A stretch of 64,000 nucleotides of DNA from Guptibacillus hwajinpoensis (GTDB lineage Bacteria > Bacillota > Bacilli > Bacillales > Guptibacillaceae). The stretch lies in the NCBI RefSeq assembly GCF_001039475.1, contig NZ_LELK01000001.1, forward strand, positions 1,319,606 through 1,383,605, written 5' to 3'. Below are positions 18,894 through 28,229 of the stretch, in pieces. The notes below the pieces were generated by a model, which did not search any database, was not told the DNA's origin, and saw only the letters and a list, made by a program, of their open reading frames with translations. Every line of letters begins with the position of its first letter. The first letter of the stretch is position 1. Made by a program: the position numbers and the translations under genes.

Positions 18894-18896
18894 TGA

Positions 18897-20321
18897 TTAC
18901 AATCCTATAGACACATACTTCGTTTCAAGATATGCTTCGATCCCTTCGTGTCCACCTTCACGACCAATACCACTTTGCTTCATCCCACCAAATGGAGCCT
19001 GGGCTGCAGAAGGAACACCATCATTCCATCCAACGATCCCATAATCAAGCCCGTTCACAACATGATTTCCTCTTCTGACACTTTCACTAAATACATACGC
19101 TGCAAGACCAAATGGCGTCTGATTAGCAAACTTAATGGCTTCATCATCCGTTGAAACCTTTTGAATAGGTGCTACAGGGCCAAACGTTTCCTCATTCATG
19201 ATTAACATGCCTGGCGCCACATCCTTAAGAATGGTCGGACGATAGAAATAGCAGCCATTCTCTTCATAACCTTCTCCACCTAATACACATTCCGCTCCCT
19301 GACTAATCGCATTTTGAACGTGCTTTTCTACTTTATCGTAGCCATCTTTATCGATCATTGGACCGATATCAGTTCCTTCTTCAAGTCCGTTACCTACTTG
19401 AAGTTCTTTCGCCTTGTTAACGAACTTTGAAATAAAGTCATCATAGATCTTCTCCTGTACATACACCCGGTTTCCACAAATGCATGTTTGTCCACCGTTT
19501 CTAAACTTAGAGGCTATTACTCCATCGACAGCTTTATCAATGTCAGCATCATCGAGAACAATAATAGGTGCGTGGCCACCTAACTCAAGCGAGATGTTTT
19601 TGACTGTTTCTGCTGACTGCTCCATTAGTTTCTTTCCTACTTCCGTTGATCCCGTAAATGTTATTTTACGAACGTGCGGGTTACTCATTAGCTCACCAGC
19701 TACTTCAGATGATTTACCAGTAACAAGATTCACAACCCCTTTAGGAATCCCTGCTTCTTCACATAATTCAACAAGTCTTACCGCTGTTAACGGCGTTGCA
19801 GATGGCGGCTTTACGACAAAGGTACACCCTGCAGCAAGAGCTGGTGCTAGTTTCCTAGCAATCATGGCTGCCGGAAAGTTCCATGGGGTAATTGCTCCAA
19901 CAACACCAACTGGCTGTTTCCGTACTTCCATCATTCGCTTTTCTTTATGTGGCGGAATCGTGCGACCGTATACACGTTTTCCTTCTTCTGCAAACCACTC
20001 AACGAAAGACGCAGAATAAGCAACTTCTCCTTTAGATTCATGAAGTGGCTTACCCATTTCTATTGTCATCAGTTCTGCTAGCTCATCTTCATGCTCGAGC
20101 ATCAGACTATGGAGTTTCTTTAAGTATGATGACCGCTCATATGCGGTGAGGCTTGACCATTCTGGGAACGCTTTATGCGCTGCGTCAATAGCCTTCTTCG
20201 TTTCTGACTTACCACCTATCGGAACTGTTCCAACAACATCACCAGTCGCAGGATTGTTTACTTCAAGCTTTTCTAGATCCTGTCCTACCCAATCACCGTT
20301 AATATAATGAAATTTTTCCAT
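18897..20321 (-). CDS. gabD: Succinate-semialdehyde dehydrogenase (NAD(P)+), GabD family
   Basis: This 474-aa aldehyde dehydrogenase shows GAITPWNFPAAM (cofactor domain), FTGSTEVGKKLM, the general-base Glu in SLELGGHAPIIVLDDAD and the catalytic Cys in FRNGGQTCICGNR near residue 281. The CIC context and overall sequence fit GabD rather than betaine or methylmalonate types. It would oxidise succinate semialdehyde from GABA to succinate. No gabT is adjacent; the gene follows yisK on the same strand with about a 70-bp gap. Ribosome site AGGAGGGTTAGCAA. Confidence 0.85.
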   Translation of the reverse strand: MEKFHYINGDWVGQDLEKLEVNNPATGDVVGTVPIGGKSETKKAIDAAHKAFPEWSSLTAYERSSYLKKLHSLMLEHEDELAELMTIEMGKPLHESKGEVAYSASFVEWFAEEGKRVYGRTIPPHKEKRMMEVRKQPVGVVGAITPWNFPAAMIARKLAPALAAGCTFVVKPPSATPLTAVRLVELCEEAGIPKGVVNLVTGKSSEVAGELMSNPHVRKITFTGSTEVGKKLMEQSAETVKNISLELGGHAPIIVLDDADIDKAVDGVIASKFRNGGQTCICGNRVYVQEKIYDDFISKFVNKAKELQVGNGLEEGTDIGPMIDKDGYDKVEKHVQNAISQGAECVLGGEGYEENGCYFYRPTILKDVAPGMLIMNEETFGPVAPIQKVSTDDEAIKFANQTPFGLAAYVFSESVRRGNHVVNGLDYGIVGWNDGVPSAAQAPFGGMKQSGIGREGGHEGIEAYLETKYVSIGL

Positions 20322-20390
20322 TTGCTAACCCTCCTAGTAGGTTCTCTGGATAACAATTCCTTTAATCACCACGAGCTAAACACGGAAACG

Positions 20391-21266
20391 CTATCTTATA
20401 CTAACTTCATTTCGCAATGCACCAATTCCTTCTATTCGAATTTCAACACAATCTCGATCAGCAAGATATTTAGGCGGATTGAACCCTTTTCCTACACCTG
20501 ATGGGGTTCCAGTTGCAATGATATCCCCAGCTTCAAGCGTCATACCTTTTGAAAGAACGTGAATGAGTTCAGGTATATCAAAAATCAGATCAGATGTATG
20601 ACCATTTTGTCTAACCTCTCCGTTGACAAGTGTTACAAGATTTAAGTCGTGTGGATTTCTAACGTTAGAAGCATGTAAGATAGCAGGACCTATTGGACAT
20701 GAATGATCAAGACTCTTTCCCACAAAAAATTGTCCATGCTTCTTTTGAAGATCTCGAGCCGTAATGTCATTTATGATTGTATAACCGAATACATAGTCCA
20801 TTGCATGTTCGCGCGAAATACCTTTACCTTTCTTGCCAATTACAACAGCTAGTTCTCCCTCATAGTCTATCGCTTCAGAAACACCTTTTGAGAACGATAG
20901 TACCTCTTCAGGTGCACTTACTGAAGTAGGAGCTTTCGTGAAGATCATGGGGTGCTCCGGGATATCCTTCTCGCTCCCCATTTCAATGGCATGATCTCGA
21001 TAATTCTTACCTACACAGAAAATGTTTTTCAGAGGCTTCGGAATCGGGGCTTGCAGGTAAACATTCTCAATAGAAATGTTGTAGGATTCTGAAACCCTCC
21101 TCACCTCTTCTATGTTGATGTTCTCTGTCTGGATGCAGGAAAGAAGCGTAGGCAAATCCACACCCTTGTCACGAAAATAGGAATATAAATCGACGACAAT
21201 ACTCTCTTCTTCATGCAATACACCAAAGCGCTCTTCTTTTTCCGCTGTAAACGAAATAAATTTCAT
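20391..21266 (-). CDS. yisK: FAH-family protein YisK (probable oxaloacetate decarboxylase-type enzyme)
   Basis: The 291-aa protein contains the fumarylacetoacetate-hydrolase fold. Visible elements are FCVGKNYRDHAIEMGSEKDI, the metal ligands in DYEGELAVVIGK, NDITARDLQKKH and GDIIATGTPSGVGKGF. The match to B. subtilis YisK (301 aa) is strong over the C-terminal 200 residues. YisK has been associated with Mbl in the cell envelope and has oxaloacetate decarboxylase-type activity (known of the family). Upstream of gabD and probably cotranscribed with it. Ribosome site AAGGAGTGAAAGAACT. Confidence 0.85.
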   Translation of the reverse strand: MKFISFTAEKEERFGVLHEEESIVVDLYSYFRDKGVDLPTLLSCIQTENINIEEVRRVSESYNISIENVYLQAPIPKPLKNIFCVGKNYRDHAIEMGSEKDIPEHPMIFTKAPTSVSAPEEVLSFSKGVSEAIDYEGELAVVIGKKGKGISREHAMDYVFGYTIINDITARDLQKKHGQFFVGKSLDHSCPIGPAILHASNVRNPHDLNLVTLVNGEVRQNGHTSDLIFDIPELIHVLSKGMTLEAGDIIATGTPSGVGKGFNPPKYLADRDCVEIRIEGIGALRNEVSIR

Positions 21267-21318
21267 AGTTCTTTCACTCCTTATTAAAATAATGAATATT
21301 CAGTTAATTAATTGTGTA

Positions 21319-21418
21319 AAAGTCTGATTGAAAAACCATTATTGCTATAAGACTGGGTCAATGTCTGATTCAGGATGCTCGCTTCAATTAGCGAAGTGTG
21401 ATTTTTTGTACAAATATC
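21319..21418 (+). repeat. Family A remnant, copy A5
   Basis: It retains ATTGCTATAAG, TTCAGGATGCTCGCTTC and TTAGCGAAGTGTGATTTT; the core is lost. It is followed within 25 bp by a family B remnant. Confidence 0.7.
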
Positions 21419-21442
21419 CTAAGAGAAACTCTCTTTTATTAA

Positions 21443-21520
21443 GGGTGTGTTAGCTCATATTGTTGATTGCTCGATTTTTGGCTCATTCGAGTGAAACCTC
21501 AATTTCACTCGAATGAGTCA
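21443..21520. repeat. Family B remnant, copy B3
   Basis: The left end and central palindrome (GGCTCATTCGAGTG with its inverted copy) are present. The right end is replaced by the terminator of the next gene. Confidence 0.75.
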
Positions 21521-21547
21521 AAAAAGATCTGCATTTCTGCAGATCCA
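21519..21547 (-). terminator. Intrinsic terminator of the YknWX-like pair
   Basis: GATCTGCA GAA ATGCAGATC followed by TTTTTTG on the minus strand, just after the stop at 21554. Confidence 0.8.
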
Positions 21548-21553
21548 CTTTCC

Positions 21554-22723
21554 TCACCCTTTACTGGGCTCTTCCTTATCTTCCTCATCTTTATTACCTT
21601 TATGTTGTTTCTCTTTTTTCTCAGATAGTAGCTCAGTGAACGCTTCTTTCGGTTTCGTTAGTACTTTCTCTTTCAGCTGAAGTCCAGAAAGAATTTCCAC
21701 CTTACCATCTTCAATCCTTCCCTGTTCAACAACTCTCAGGTATAGATTTGTGTCTTCGAGTACAACTACATAGCTAACGGAACCTTTTTGAATGATGCTT
21801 TCTTCAGGTACAGATGGAGCGTTTTTGTTTTGGTGAAGAGGTGCATCAATCGTTACATGTGTGCCAGAAGCTATTTCATTCTCGCCTTCCATCTCGACAG
21901 TAAAATGATAGAAGCTAAGTCCTGATTCTTCATCAACTTGGTAGGGACGATTTTCGATCATCGTAATTCGACCTGTTACAGGCTGACCAGGATACGCTGT
22001 AGCATGAACAGTCACTTCTTGATCCGCATTAAGCGTTGGATAGTCTAGTTCCGAAACTGAACCTTGTACGGCTAACTTGTTCGAGAGAACCGTTACGACA
22101 GGTTCATCATCCTCTGGAATGCGATTAATCTCTTTAACCAAACCATCAAGGCTTGAGTCGACTGTATTCTCAATCTCCTCAGTATCGGCTTCTTGAATTT
22201 GACGTTCTAGCTCCTTCACATCTAGCTCAGCAAGCCTTTTCTTATACTCTGTGTCTCTCACTTGTTCTTCCACATCAAGCTGCAGCTGTAGTTTCTGTTC
22301 ATCTTCGAGATCTGTGTTGGATTCAACACGAGATGATTGCAATGATAAGTCATTAAGCTGATCATCTAGAACGGAAACGGCTGTTTCCGCTTTATTTAGC
22401 TGAGCCTCCAGTTCCGAAACATTAACCGTTTCTACTTCTTCATACTCAAAAAGTGTTGTCCCAGAGGTTACCTCATCGCCTTCATTAACAAGGACATCTG
22501 AAATTTCTCCTCGCGATGATTGATAATAATATGACTCTTCTAATTCAGGTATTAATACACCATCAAATGATACAAGCTCCTGATACGTTTTTCCCTTTAC
22601 CGTAACCGTTTCTACCTTCTTCTCATCTGCTAAAACACGCTGAATCAGGAGTGTATTAGCCGTTATGAAGAGTAGGAGAAATAGAGCGGCACTTATGCTA
22701 ATCCAGAGTGACTTACGATTCAC
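21554..22723 (-). CDS. Membrane fusion / efflux adaptor protein (YknX/HlyD-like)
   Basis: This 389-aa protein has an N-terminal signal anchor (SLWISISAALFLLLFITANTL), a lipoyl/biotinyl-like half-motif (SDVLVNEGDEVTSGTTLFEY), and a long coiled coil at about 110-200. A second barrel follows, and the tail is highly charged (Lys/Glu/Asp). I start at GTG 22723 with GGAGGG upstream; the longer frame would overlap the Yip1 gene. It pairs with that gene like yknW-yknX of B. subtilis, but yknY (ATPase) and yknZ (permease) are missing downstream, where repeats lie instead. Confidence 0.7.
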   Translation of the reverse strand: MNRKSLWISISAALFLLLFITANTLLIQRVLADEKKVETVTVKGKTYQELVSFDGVLIPELEESYYYQSSRGEISDVLVNEGDEVTSGTTLFEYEEVETVNVSELEAQLNKAETAVSVLDDQLNDLSLQSSRVESNTDLEDEQKLQLQLDVEEQVRDTEYKKRLAELDVKELERQIQEADTEEIENTVDSSLDGLVKEINRIPEDDEPVVTVLSNKLAVQGSVSELDYPTLNADQEVTVHATAYPGQPVTGRITMIENRPYQVDEESGLSFYHFTVEMEGENEIASGTHVTIDAPLHQNKNAPSVPEESIIQKGSVSYVVVLEDTNLYLRVVEQGRIEDGKVEILSGLQLKEKVLTKPKEAFTELLSEKKEKQHKGNKDEEDKEEPSKG

Positions 22724-22746
22724 AGTGTGACCCTCCAACTTATTCA

Positions 22747-23397
22747 TTAAAATGCCGTCCTCATGTATGCTAGAATCGCTACAATAAGTAAATTTAATGT
22801 AACAATCCAAAACAAAATATACCCTTTCGACAAGGTGGTACTTTGTTTAATAGCTGCATATTGAACGAATGTGCCCCATGCTAAAAAGATCGAGAGACTA
22901 TAGGTGAAATAGAGCCAAAATGTGTTATTCGTTAACAGATCCACGTAAACGCCTAGGCTGTATGGTGATATAAGCGATGGTTCATTTAGAAATGCAATAA
23001 ATGGCAATTGAAGCAACATGCCAAGTAAAAGAATAAACACGACATAGCTATGTATATAAGTAAGTCTCTTATAACCTACTTCCTGAAAGAATGACCAGAA
23101 AAGAAGGGAACCAACTAGTACAATGAAGGCAAAGGTCAAAAGACCAAGTACCCCATCTGTTATTACTTCACTCATTAGAAACAGCAGTCGGTCATTCGAA
23201 GCTAATCCGGCATATTCAGGCACTTCTCCAGCATATTTAATGTTCATAAACGACGTTAATCCCACAACGATAAACGCAAGAAGGCTAAGTAAAATTAACC
23301 GCCACCACGTTCCTTTAAATTGATAAGCCGATCGAAGGGGTCGAAAATGTGAAAACGGCTTTATACTTCCTACTACTAGTCTCATAGAGTGCGACAT
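22747..23397 (-). CDS. Yip1-domain membrane protein (YknW-like)
   Basis: This 216-aa protein has five hydrophobic segments and begins MSHSMRLVVGSIKPFSHFRP. The Yip1 superfamily resemblance rests on topology, size (YknW is 231 aa) and position before an adaptor gene. ATG 23397 follows AGGAGGAACATGG. YknW is known to aid assembly of the YknXYZ transporter, which protects against the SdpC toxin; that role is only inferred here. Confidence 0.6.
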   Translation of the reverse strand: MSHSMRLVVGSIKPFSHFRPLRSAYQFKGTWWRLILLSLLAFIVVGLTSFMNIKYAGEVPEYAGLASNDRLLFLMSEVITDGVLGLLTFAFIVLVGSLLFWSFFQEVGYKRLTYIHSYVVFILLLGMLLQLPFIAFLNEPSLISPYSLGVYVDLLTNNTFWLYFTYSLSIFLAWGTFVQYAAIKQSTTLSKGYILFWIVTLNLLIVAILAYMRTAF

Positions 23398-23481
23398 CCA
23401 TGTTCCTCCTATGTAAAATAACCTCATCTACTATTCATATTTTTACATAAACTCTCGTATTTTGACAGTATCTTTCAAAAA

Positions 23482-23518
23482 AAAAGAGAAACATACCCAA
23501 ATGGATATGTTATTCTCT
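23482..23518 (-). terminator. Intrinsic terminator of the add-sbc gene series
   Basis: AGAGAATAACATA pairs with TATGTTTCTCT on the minus strand, followed by TTTTTTT, directly after the sbcC stop. Confidence 0.8.
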
Positions 23519-23519
23519 C

Positions 23520-26500
23520 TTATAATGTTTCCATCATTATGTTGCTTCCACGCCCTGAAGGCTCTGATGGTGAGACAATCACTTTGCGTGGTAATCTTGC
23601 TCTTAGCTCTGGCACGTGACTAATGACACCTACAGCTAAGCTATCATTCTGTAATTTTTCTAAAGATGTTATAACGGTATCGAGAAGGGATTCATCTAAT
23701 GTTCCAAACCCTTCATCTAAGAAGAAGAACTGTAATGGATGTGCACCTCTAAGTTGGATTTGACCTGAAAGTGCAAGTGCTAATGCGAGTGAAGTAAGAA
23801 AAGTTTCTCCACCGGAAAGTGTTGAAACTGGTCGTCTAACCCCACCGTTTGCATCATCTCGTATTAGGAATCCTCCACTCGAATCTACCTCTATTGCGTA
23901 TCGTTGTGATGTTAAATCTCCAAGTTTCTGAGATGCATCAAGGCTTACTTGTTCAAGCTGCTCAGAAGCAATAAATTCTACAAAACTATTTCCCCGGAAA
24001 ACAGTTTGAAGCTTTCCGAGCTTTTCCAACTCGGCGCTCGATGCTTTGCGAATTTCTTCGAGCTCGTTGAACCGTTCGTGTCTTCCCGAAACATCTTCAA
24101 GATGGTGACGTCTTGCTGCAAAATGAGAAAGAGCTTCTTCTCTAGCTTCCTTTGCGAGATCCGCCTGTTTATTTAACTCCGTATATTCATCCTCGGTTAC
24201 TTTCCTTCCAGAAAGCTTCGATTCAACTTCGTTTTTATTATGATCTGTTTGGTTCCACTCTTTCGTGTATCTTTCTACTTGCTCTTCCCAATCTCTCCTT
24301 TGATCGATCGACACCTCAGCTAATCTCACTTGCTTTCGTTCAGTGAAAATCGAGTCTGTCTCCGCTTCAGAATATGCTGTTTCTGCCTTTTTTAACCGTA
24401 GTTGAACATCTTGGTCATAGTTCTTTGCAGCAGCAGCTTGTCTCTCTGTTTCCAAGTAGCGCTCTTCAGCTTCTTTCAATTGAACCGCAGAAGCTTTTTC
24501 ATCGTTACGAAGTGATTCTATCTGTTTGTTCACTTGATTATAGCCTTCTTGAGCAATTGAATCACAAGCAATCGCTTCATACTCTGATTCTGCTCTTCTT
24601 ACTTGATTAGAAAGCTGTTCTAGAGAGCTTGTTAGCTCAGCATTTCGAACGGAATACCGTTGAACCTGCTCTTGTAATGAAATGAGAAGATTTTCTTGCT
24701 TCTCAATGTAAGGGTCGCTTTTGGTTAGTCGGTCGCGAACAACATTTGCCTTCTCGTCCATTTCCTCAATCTTTTTCAACTCTGATTCAACATCTTCTAT
24801 TTGCAACTGAAACTCATTTTGTAACGTGTTCTCAATTTTTTCGCTCTGAGTGGTTAATTGTTTTCGTTTCTCAACGCGTGAAGCAAGATTTTCCTGTACT
24901 TGCTTCAGTTGATAAGCATACTCTGATGCTTTTGATTGTTGTTCTTGAAGTGATCTACTTTCCTTTTTGATTTTATCCTCAAGCTCTTGAACATCTTGGG
25001 TAAGAGACTTAATTTCTGTTATTACTTCATCGTCTGTTAAATCAGCTTTTAGTTCCTTCGAGTGATCCCCTTTTTGTTGAACGCCACTTAAATCTTCTTG
25101 CTCTGTCATTAAATCAGAAAGCTGTTCAAGTTTATACTGTAGCTGATTAGCATTTTGAAGCTGATCTTTCAGCGCTTCACGTTTTTGTTCATCTGTTTGA
25201 ATGTGATCCTGCCATTTCAGAGACTCATCGTCCCCTACAGCAAGATGCACGTGGTCTTTTGAACCACATACTGGGCACGATTCACCTTCTTTTAGCTCTG
25301 AAGCAAGCCTAATCGCTATCGCATGCGTACGACTTTCTTCAAGCTTTTGATGAGCATTCTGTACTTTTTCTTGACGTTTTGCAATTCGCTTTTCAAGCGA
25401 TAACTTCCAGGACGATACCTGGTTATAAACAGTAAGAAGAGACCCAAAATAATGCTGGTAGTATTCCTTCGTCTTATCTAATTGCTTCGACATTTCTTCA
25501 TGGAGTGGATAAAGTCGGTCACGCTCTGCCAGCCGTTCCTTTTCTTCCTTATTCACATCATTAAGCTGATTCGTTATGGAATACCATTCTTGCTTTAAGC
25601 TTTGTGCTCTTGAAACTCGCTTTCGCTCATCTGGAGAAACTTGTAGACTAGTAAGCTCCTGATTAAGGTCAGATTGCAGTGTTCGCGCTTTGCTTAAATC
25701 CCTCTCTACCTTTTCCTTCTGATCGTTCGCTACCGCAACATCTTTTTGGAGAGCTATACGCTGTTCCTCATGATTAGTGGATTGCTCTTTAAGTCTAGCC
25801 AACTCTTTTTCAAGCGTAATCCCACGTTCAAGCTCATTAAGTCGTTTCAAAAGAATCGGCTCTTGTTCCTGTTGCTTTAATCGATCGCCCTCATACGTCT
25901 TCTTCCTAGACCGATACGTCTCACTTGCCTCATCAAGCTGCACCTTCGCCTCTTTGTATCGATTTTGCGCCTCTTTTGCTTCTTTCTCAGTTGATTCAAC
26001 TGCATCAAGGTATGGTTTGATTTGCAAAGCAGCTTGAGCCTCTTTCAATTTCGTTTGAAGCTCTTTCATCTCATCACTTTTTTCCACTAAAGAATCTCGC
26101 TTCAGTTTGATTTGAGCAAGCTGCTGTTGTAAAGACCACGTTTCATTAACGTCCTCTTTCTGTTTCTCGGCTTGCAAAAGGTTAACCCTTGCCTCTTCTG
26201 CAGCTTTTTCTGCTAAGGTAAGAGATTCTCTCGCCTCTTTAAGGTGATGTTTCGATGCTTCACCAAGTCCTGTTTGCTCAGCAGTGATTTCATTGACCTG
26301 ATTCCGCTTTTCATCTACTCTTGCACGCAATCGTCTATTGAATTGATCTCCGTATTTCTCTAGCTGAAATAATCGTTGCAACATCTGCCGTCTCTCAGTA
26401 CCTTTCAAAGAAAGAAATTCAGCAAATTTTCCCTGCGGAAGAACAACTGCACGGGTAAAATCATCAATCGTTAATCCTAGAATTTCTTGGATTTTCTGAG

Positions 26501-26879
26501 AAACATCTCGATCTTTATCAGCTAAAACCGTATTCTCTTCCCCGATCTCTATTAAACGCGAATTCGCAGAGCGAATGGAGATATCACCTGAGCGCTTATA
26601 GCTTCGCTCGACACGATACGTTAAGTCACTACCTAACTTAAATGTAAATGATACAGACAGCGTATCCTCCGCATGGTTCATAATACCTTGTGTGTTGTTC
26701 GTCGCGCGCTCTACTTTTCCATATAGAGCTAACGTCATGGCATCAAGTAGAGACGACTTACCGCTTCCAGTTGGACCAAAAATGCCAAAGATACCACCCT
26801 GACACAGTGTTTCAAAATCAACCTCTTGCTTTTCTCTAAAACTATGCAATCCTGATACAGATAAATGGATCGGTTTCAT
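23520..26879 (-). CDS. sbcC: Exonuclease subunit SbcC (Rad50-like)
   Basis: This 1119-aa SMC-like ATPase has Walker A GIFGPTGSGKSSLLDAM near residue 35 and two long coiled-coil arms. The zinc hook ESCPVCGSKDH is near residue 535. The C-terminal signature STLSGGETFLTSLALALALS is followed by Walker B LQFFFLDEGFGTLDE. With SbcD it cleaves hairpins and protein-blocked ends, which matters in a genome full of long palindromes like this one. ATG 26879 follows GGAAGGGGGAAGAAAGCA. It starts 18 bp after sbcD. Confidence 0.96.
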   Translation of the reverse strand: MKPIHLSVSGLHSFREKQEVDFETLCQGGIFGIFGPTGSGKSSLLDAMTLALYGKVERATNNTQGIMNHAEDTLSVSFTFKLGSDLTYRVERSYKRSGDISIRSANSRLIEIGEENTVLADKDRDVSQKIQEILGLTIDDFTRAVVLPQGKFAEFLSLKGTERRQMLQRLFQLEKYGDQFNRRLRARVDEKRNQVNEITAEQTGLGEASKHHLKEARESLTLAEKAAEEARVNLLQAEKQKEDVNETWSLQQQLAQIKLKRDSLVEKSDEMKELQTKLKEAQAALQIKPYLDAVESTEKEAKEAQNRYKEAKVQLDEASETYRSRKKTYEGDRLKQQEQEPILLKRLNELERGITLEKELARLKEQSTNHEEQRIALQKDVAVANDQKEKVERDLSKARTLQSDLNQELTSLQVSPDERKRVSRAQSLKQEWYSITNQLNDVNKEEKERLAERDRLYPLHEEMSKQLDKTKEYYQHYFGSLLTVYNQVSSWKLSLEKRIAKRQEKVQNAHQKLEESRTHAIAIRLASELKEGESCPVCGSKDHVHLAVGDDESLKWQDHIQTDEQKREALKDQLQNANQLQYKLEQLSDLMTEQEDLSGVQQKGDHSKELKADLTDDEVITEIKSLTQDVQELEDKIKKESRSLQEQQSKASEYAYQLKQVQENLASRVEKRKQLTTQSEKIENTLQNEFQLQIEDVESELKKIEEMDEKANVVRDRLTKSDPYIEKQENLLISLQEQVQRYSVRNAELTSSLEQLSNQVRRAESEYEAIACDSIAQEGYNQVNKQIESLRNDEKASAVQLKEAEERYLETERQAAAAKNYDQDVQLRLKKAETAYSEAETDSIFTERKQVRLAEVSIDQRRDWEEQVERYTKEWNQTDHNKNEVESKLSGRKVTEDEYTELNKQADLAKEAREEALSHFAARRHHLEDVSGRHERFNELEEIRKASSAELEKLGKLQTVFRGNSFVEFIASEQLEQVSLDASQKLGDLTSQRYAIEVDSSGGFLIRDDANGGVRRPVSTLSGGETFLTSLALALALSGQIQLRGAHPLQFFFLDEGFGTLDESLLDTVITSLEKLQNDSLAVGVISHVPELRARLPRKVIVSPSEPSGRGSNIMMETL

Positions 26880-26897
26880 TGCTTTCTTCCCCCTTCC

Positions 26898-28049
26898 TTA
26901 CTCATCATTTTCAGATAGCTCTAGAAAAAGCTGTATAAGCTCTTCATCCGGTTCTGCTCCATCAGTTTGCTGTTCGTAAAATCTCTTGAACAGCTCATCA
27001 ATTGGTAAACTTGAGTATGATGCTTCCTTTTGCTGCTCTTTCTTCTCAAATACAGGCCTAATATGTATAAACCCACTATGCTGACTTCTAAGTCGATGTA
27101 TTTCTTCAATCGATAGAGTATCATTTAAATGTATTTCAAGATCGATCCACGCATCAGCATCTTTACCTTCTTCTAGCCACGTATAGACCTGCTCAATTCC
27201 TTTATCTGCAATCCACCGAACGAGTGGCTTACCTGATTGAAGAGGAACCTCGTTCAAATGGGCAATTCCATTTGGTTCAACATCGATAAGCGTAACCGAT
27301 TTAGTCTGATTTGCCTCTGAGAAGCTATACGCAAGAGGTGAACCTGAATAGCGAGCAAGCGCCGAACCTCTTGTGATCGTTTGTGGACGATGAAGATGAC
27401 CAAGCGCCACATACTGTGCCTGTTCAGGCAATGAATTTGCTGAAACAGTATACGCTCCACCAACTTGTATAGGTCTTTCTGAGTCACTCTCTCTGCTACC
27501 TGCTACATAAATATGACTCATGGCGATTTGAACAGAATCCTCATCCCCAGTCGATAGATCACTAAAGAGCTTTTTCACACGATCATCATACGCCAACTGT
27601 AGAGTCCCTTCTTCCTGGCTTTCAGTTAAGCATTCGTTCAACCTTGATTCAGAAGGGTACGGAAGCGCAGCGATTGAAAGTTTTTGTCCGTTACGTACTC
27701 TAACTTCCACAGCTTGATTCGTTGGAAATCCAATAATCGTAATGCCATTCATATTTGCAAGTGGTCGTGATGCAGAAAGCCGTTCAGGGTTATCATGATT
27801 GCCTGAAATGATAATAAGCGGGCGTTCCCCATTACTTGTTAACTTCACTGCAGCGTCATAGAATAGCGTCTCAGCAGCAGCAGGCGGATTAACCGTATCA
27901 AACACGTCACCAGCCATTAGAATAGCATCAACATTCTCTTCATCTGCAATTCCATTTAGTTCCTCTAGAAACTCTCTTTGTTCTGGCAAACGAGATCTAC
28001 CTTCTAATGTTTTACCAAGGTGCCAGTCTGCGGTATGAAGTAATCTCAC
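26898..28049 (-). CDS. sbcD: Exonuclease subunit SbcD (Mre11-like nuclease)
   Basis: This 383-aa metallophosphoesterase carries motifs HTADWHLGK, AGDVFDT, SGNHDNPERL and ALGHLHRPQ, as in SbcD/Mre11. The start is GTG 28049 with AAAGGAG ten bases upstream. A longer frame to 28112 only reads into the adjacent family B repeat and lacks a ribosome site. B. subtilis SbcD is 391 aa. Operon partner of sbcC. Confidence 0.95.
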   Translation of the reverse strand: MRLLHTADWHLGKTLEGRSRLPEQREFLEELNGIADEENVDAILMAGDVFDTVNPPAAAETLFYDAAVKLTSNGERPLIIISGNHDNPERLSASRPLANMNGITIIGFPTNQAVEVRVRNGQKLSIAALPYPSESRLNECLTESQEEGTLQLAYDDRVKKLFSDLSTGDEDSVQIAMSHIYVAGSRESDSERPIQVGGAYTVSANSLPEQAQYVALGHLHRPQTITRGSALARYSGSPLAYSFSEANQTKSVTLIDVEPNGIAHLNEVPLQSGKPLVRWIADKGIEQVYTWLEEGKDADAWIDLEIHLNDTLSIEEIHRLRSQHSGFIHIRPVFEKKEQQKEASYSSLPIDELFKRFYEQQTDGAEPDEELIQLFLELSENDE

Positions 28050-28076
28050 ATAAGTCACTCCTTTATTTAAACTTTT

Positions 28077-28182
28077 CGCTATATTAATGAACAGTGTTGA
28101 TCTTTGGCTCATTCGAGTGAAACTGAGGTTTCACTCGAATGAGCCAAAAATCGAGAAATCAACAATATGAGCTAACATTGCC
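28077..28182. repeat. Family B MITE-like palindrome, copy B4
   Basis: GCTATATTAATGAACAG at the left and CTAACATTGCC at the right, with a fully paired centre around GGCTCATTCGAGTG. It separates addA from sbcD, which are adjacent in B. subtilis. Confidence 0.88.
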
Positions 28183-28195
28183 TTTCTAAAAGAAG

Positions 28196-28229
28196 ACTAG
28201 CCGGACAAGGAGCCCGGCCAGCTAGTTAG
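28196..28229 (-). terminator. Hairpin after addA
   Basis: ACTAGCTGG..CCGGG pairs with CCGG..CTAGT around AGGAG-like loop bases, and TCTTCTTTT follows on the minus strand. It could terminate addBA separately from sbcDC, whose start is downstream of the family B copy. Confidence 0.55.

Noticed and set aside
19480..20019. 179-codon plus-strand frame
   Set aside because: Lies entirely antisense to gabD, with no plausible start signals or domain.
28050..28112. N-terminal extension of sbcD
   Set aside because: It reads partly through the family B repeat and lacks a ribosome site; GTG 28049 is better.
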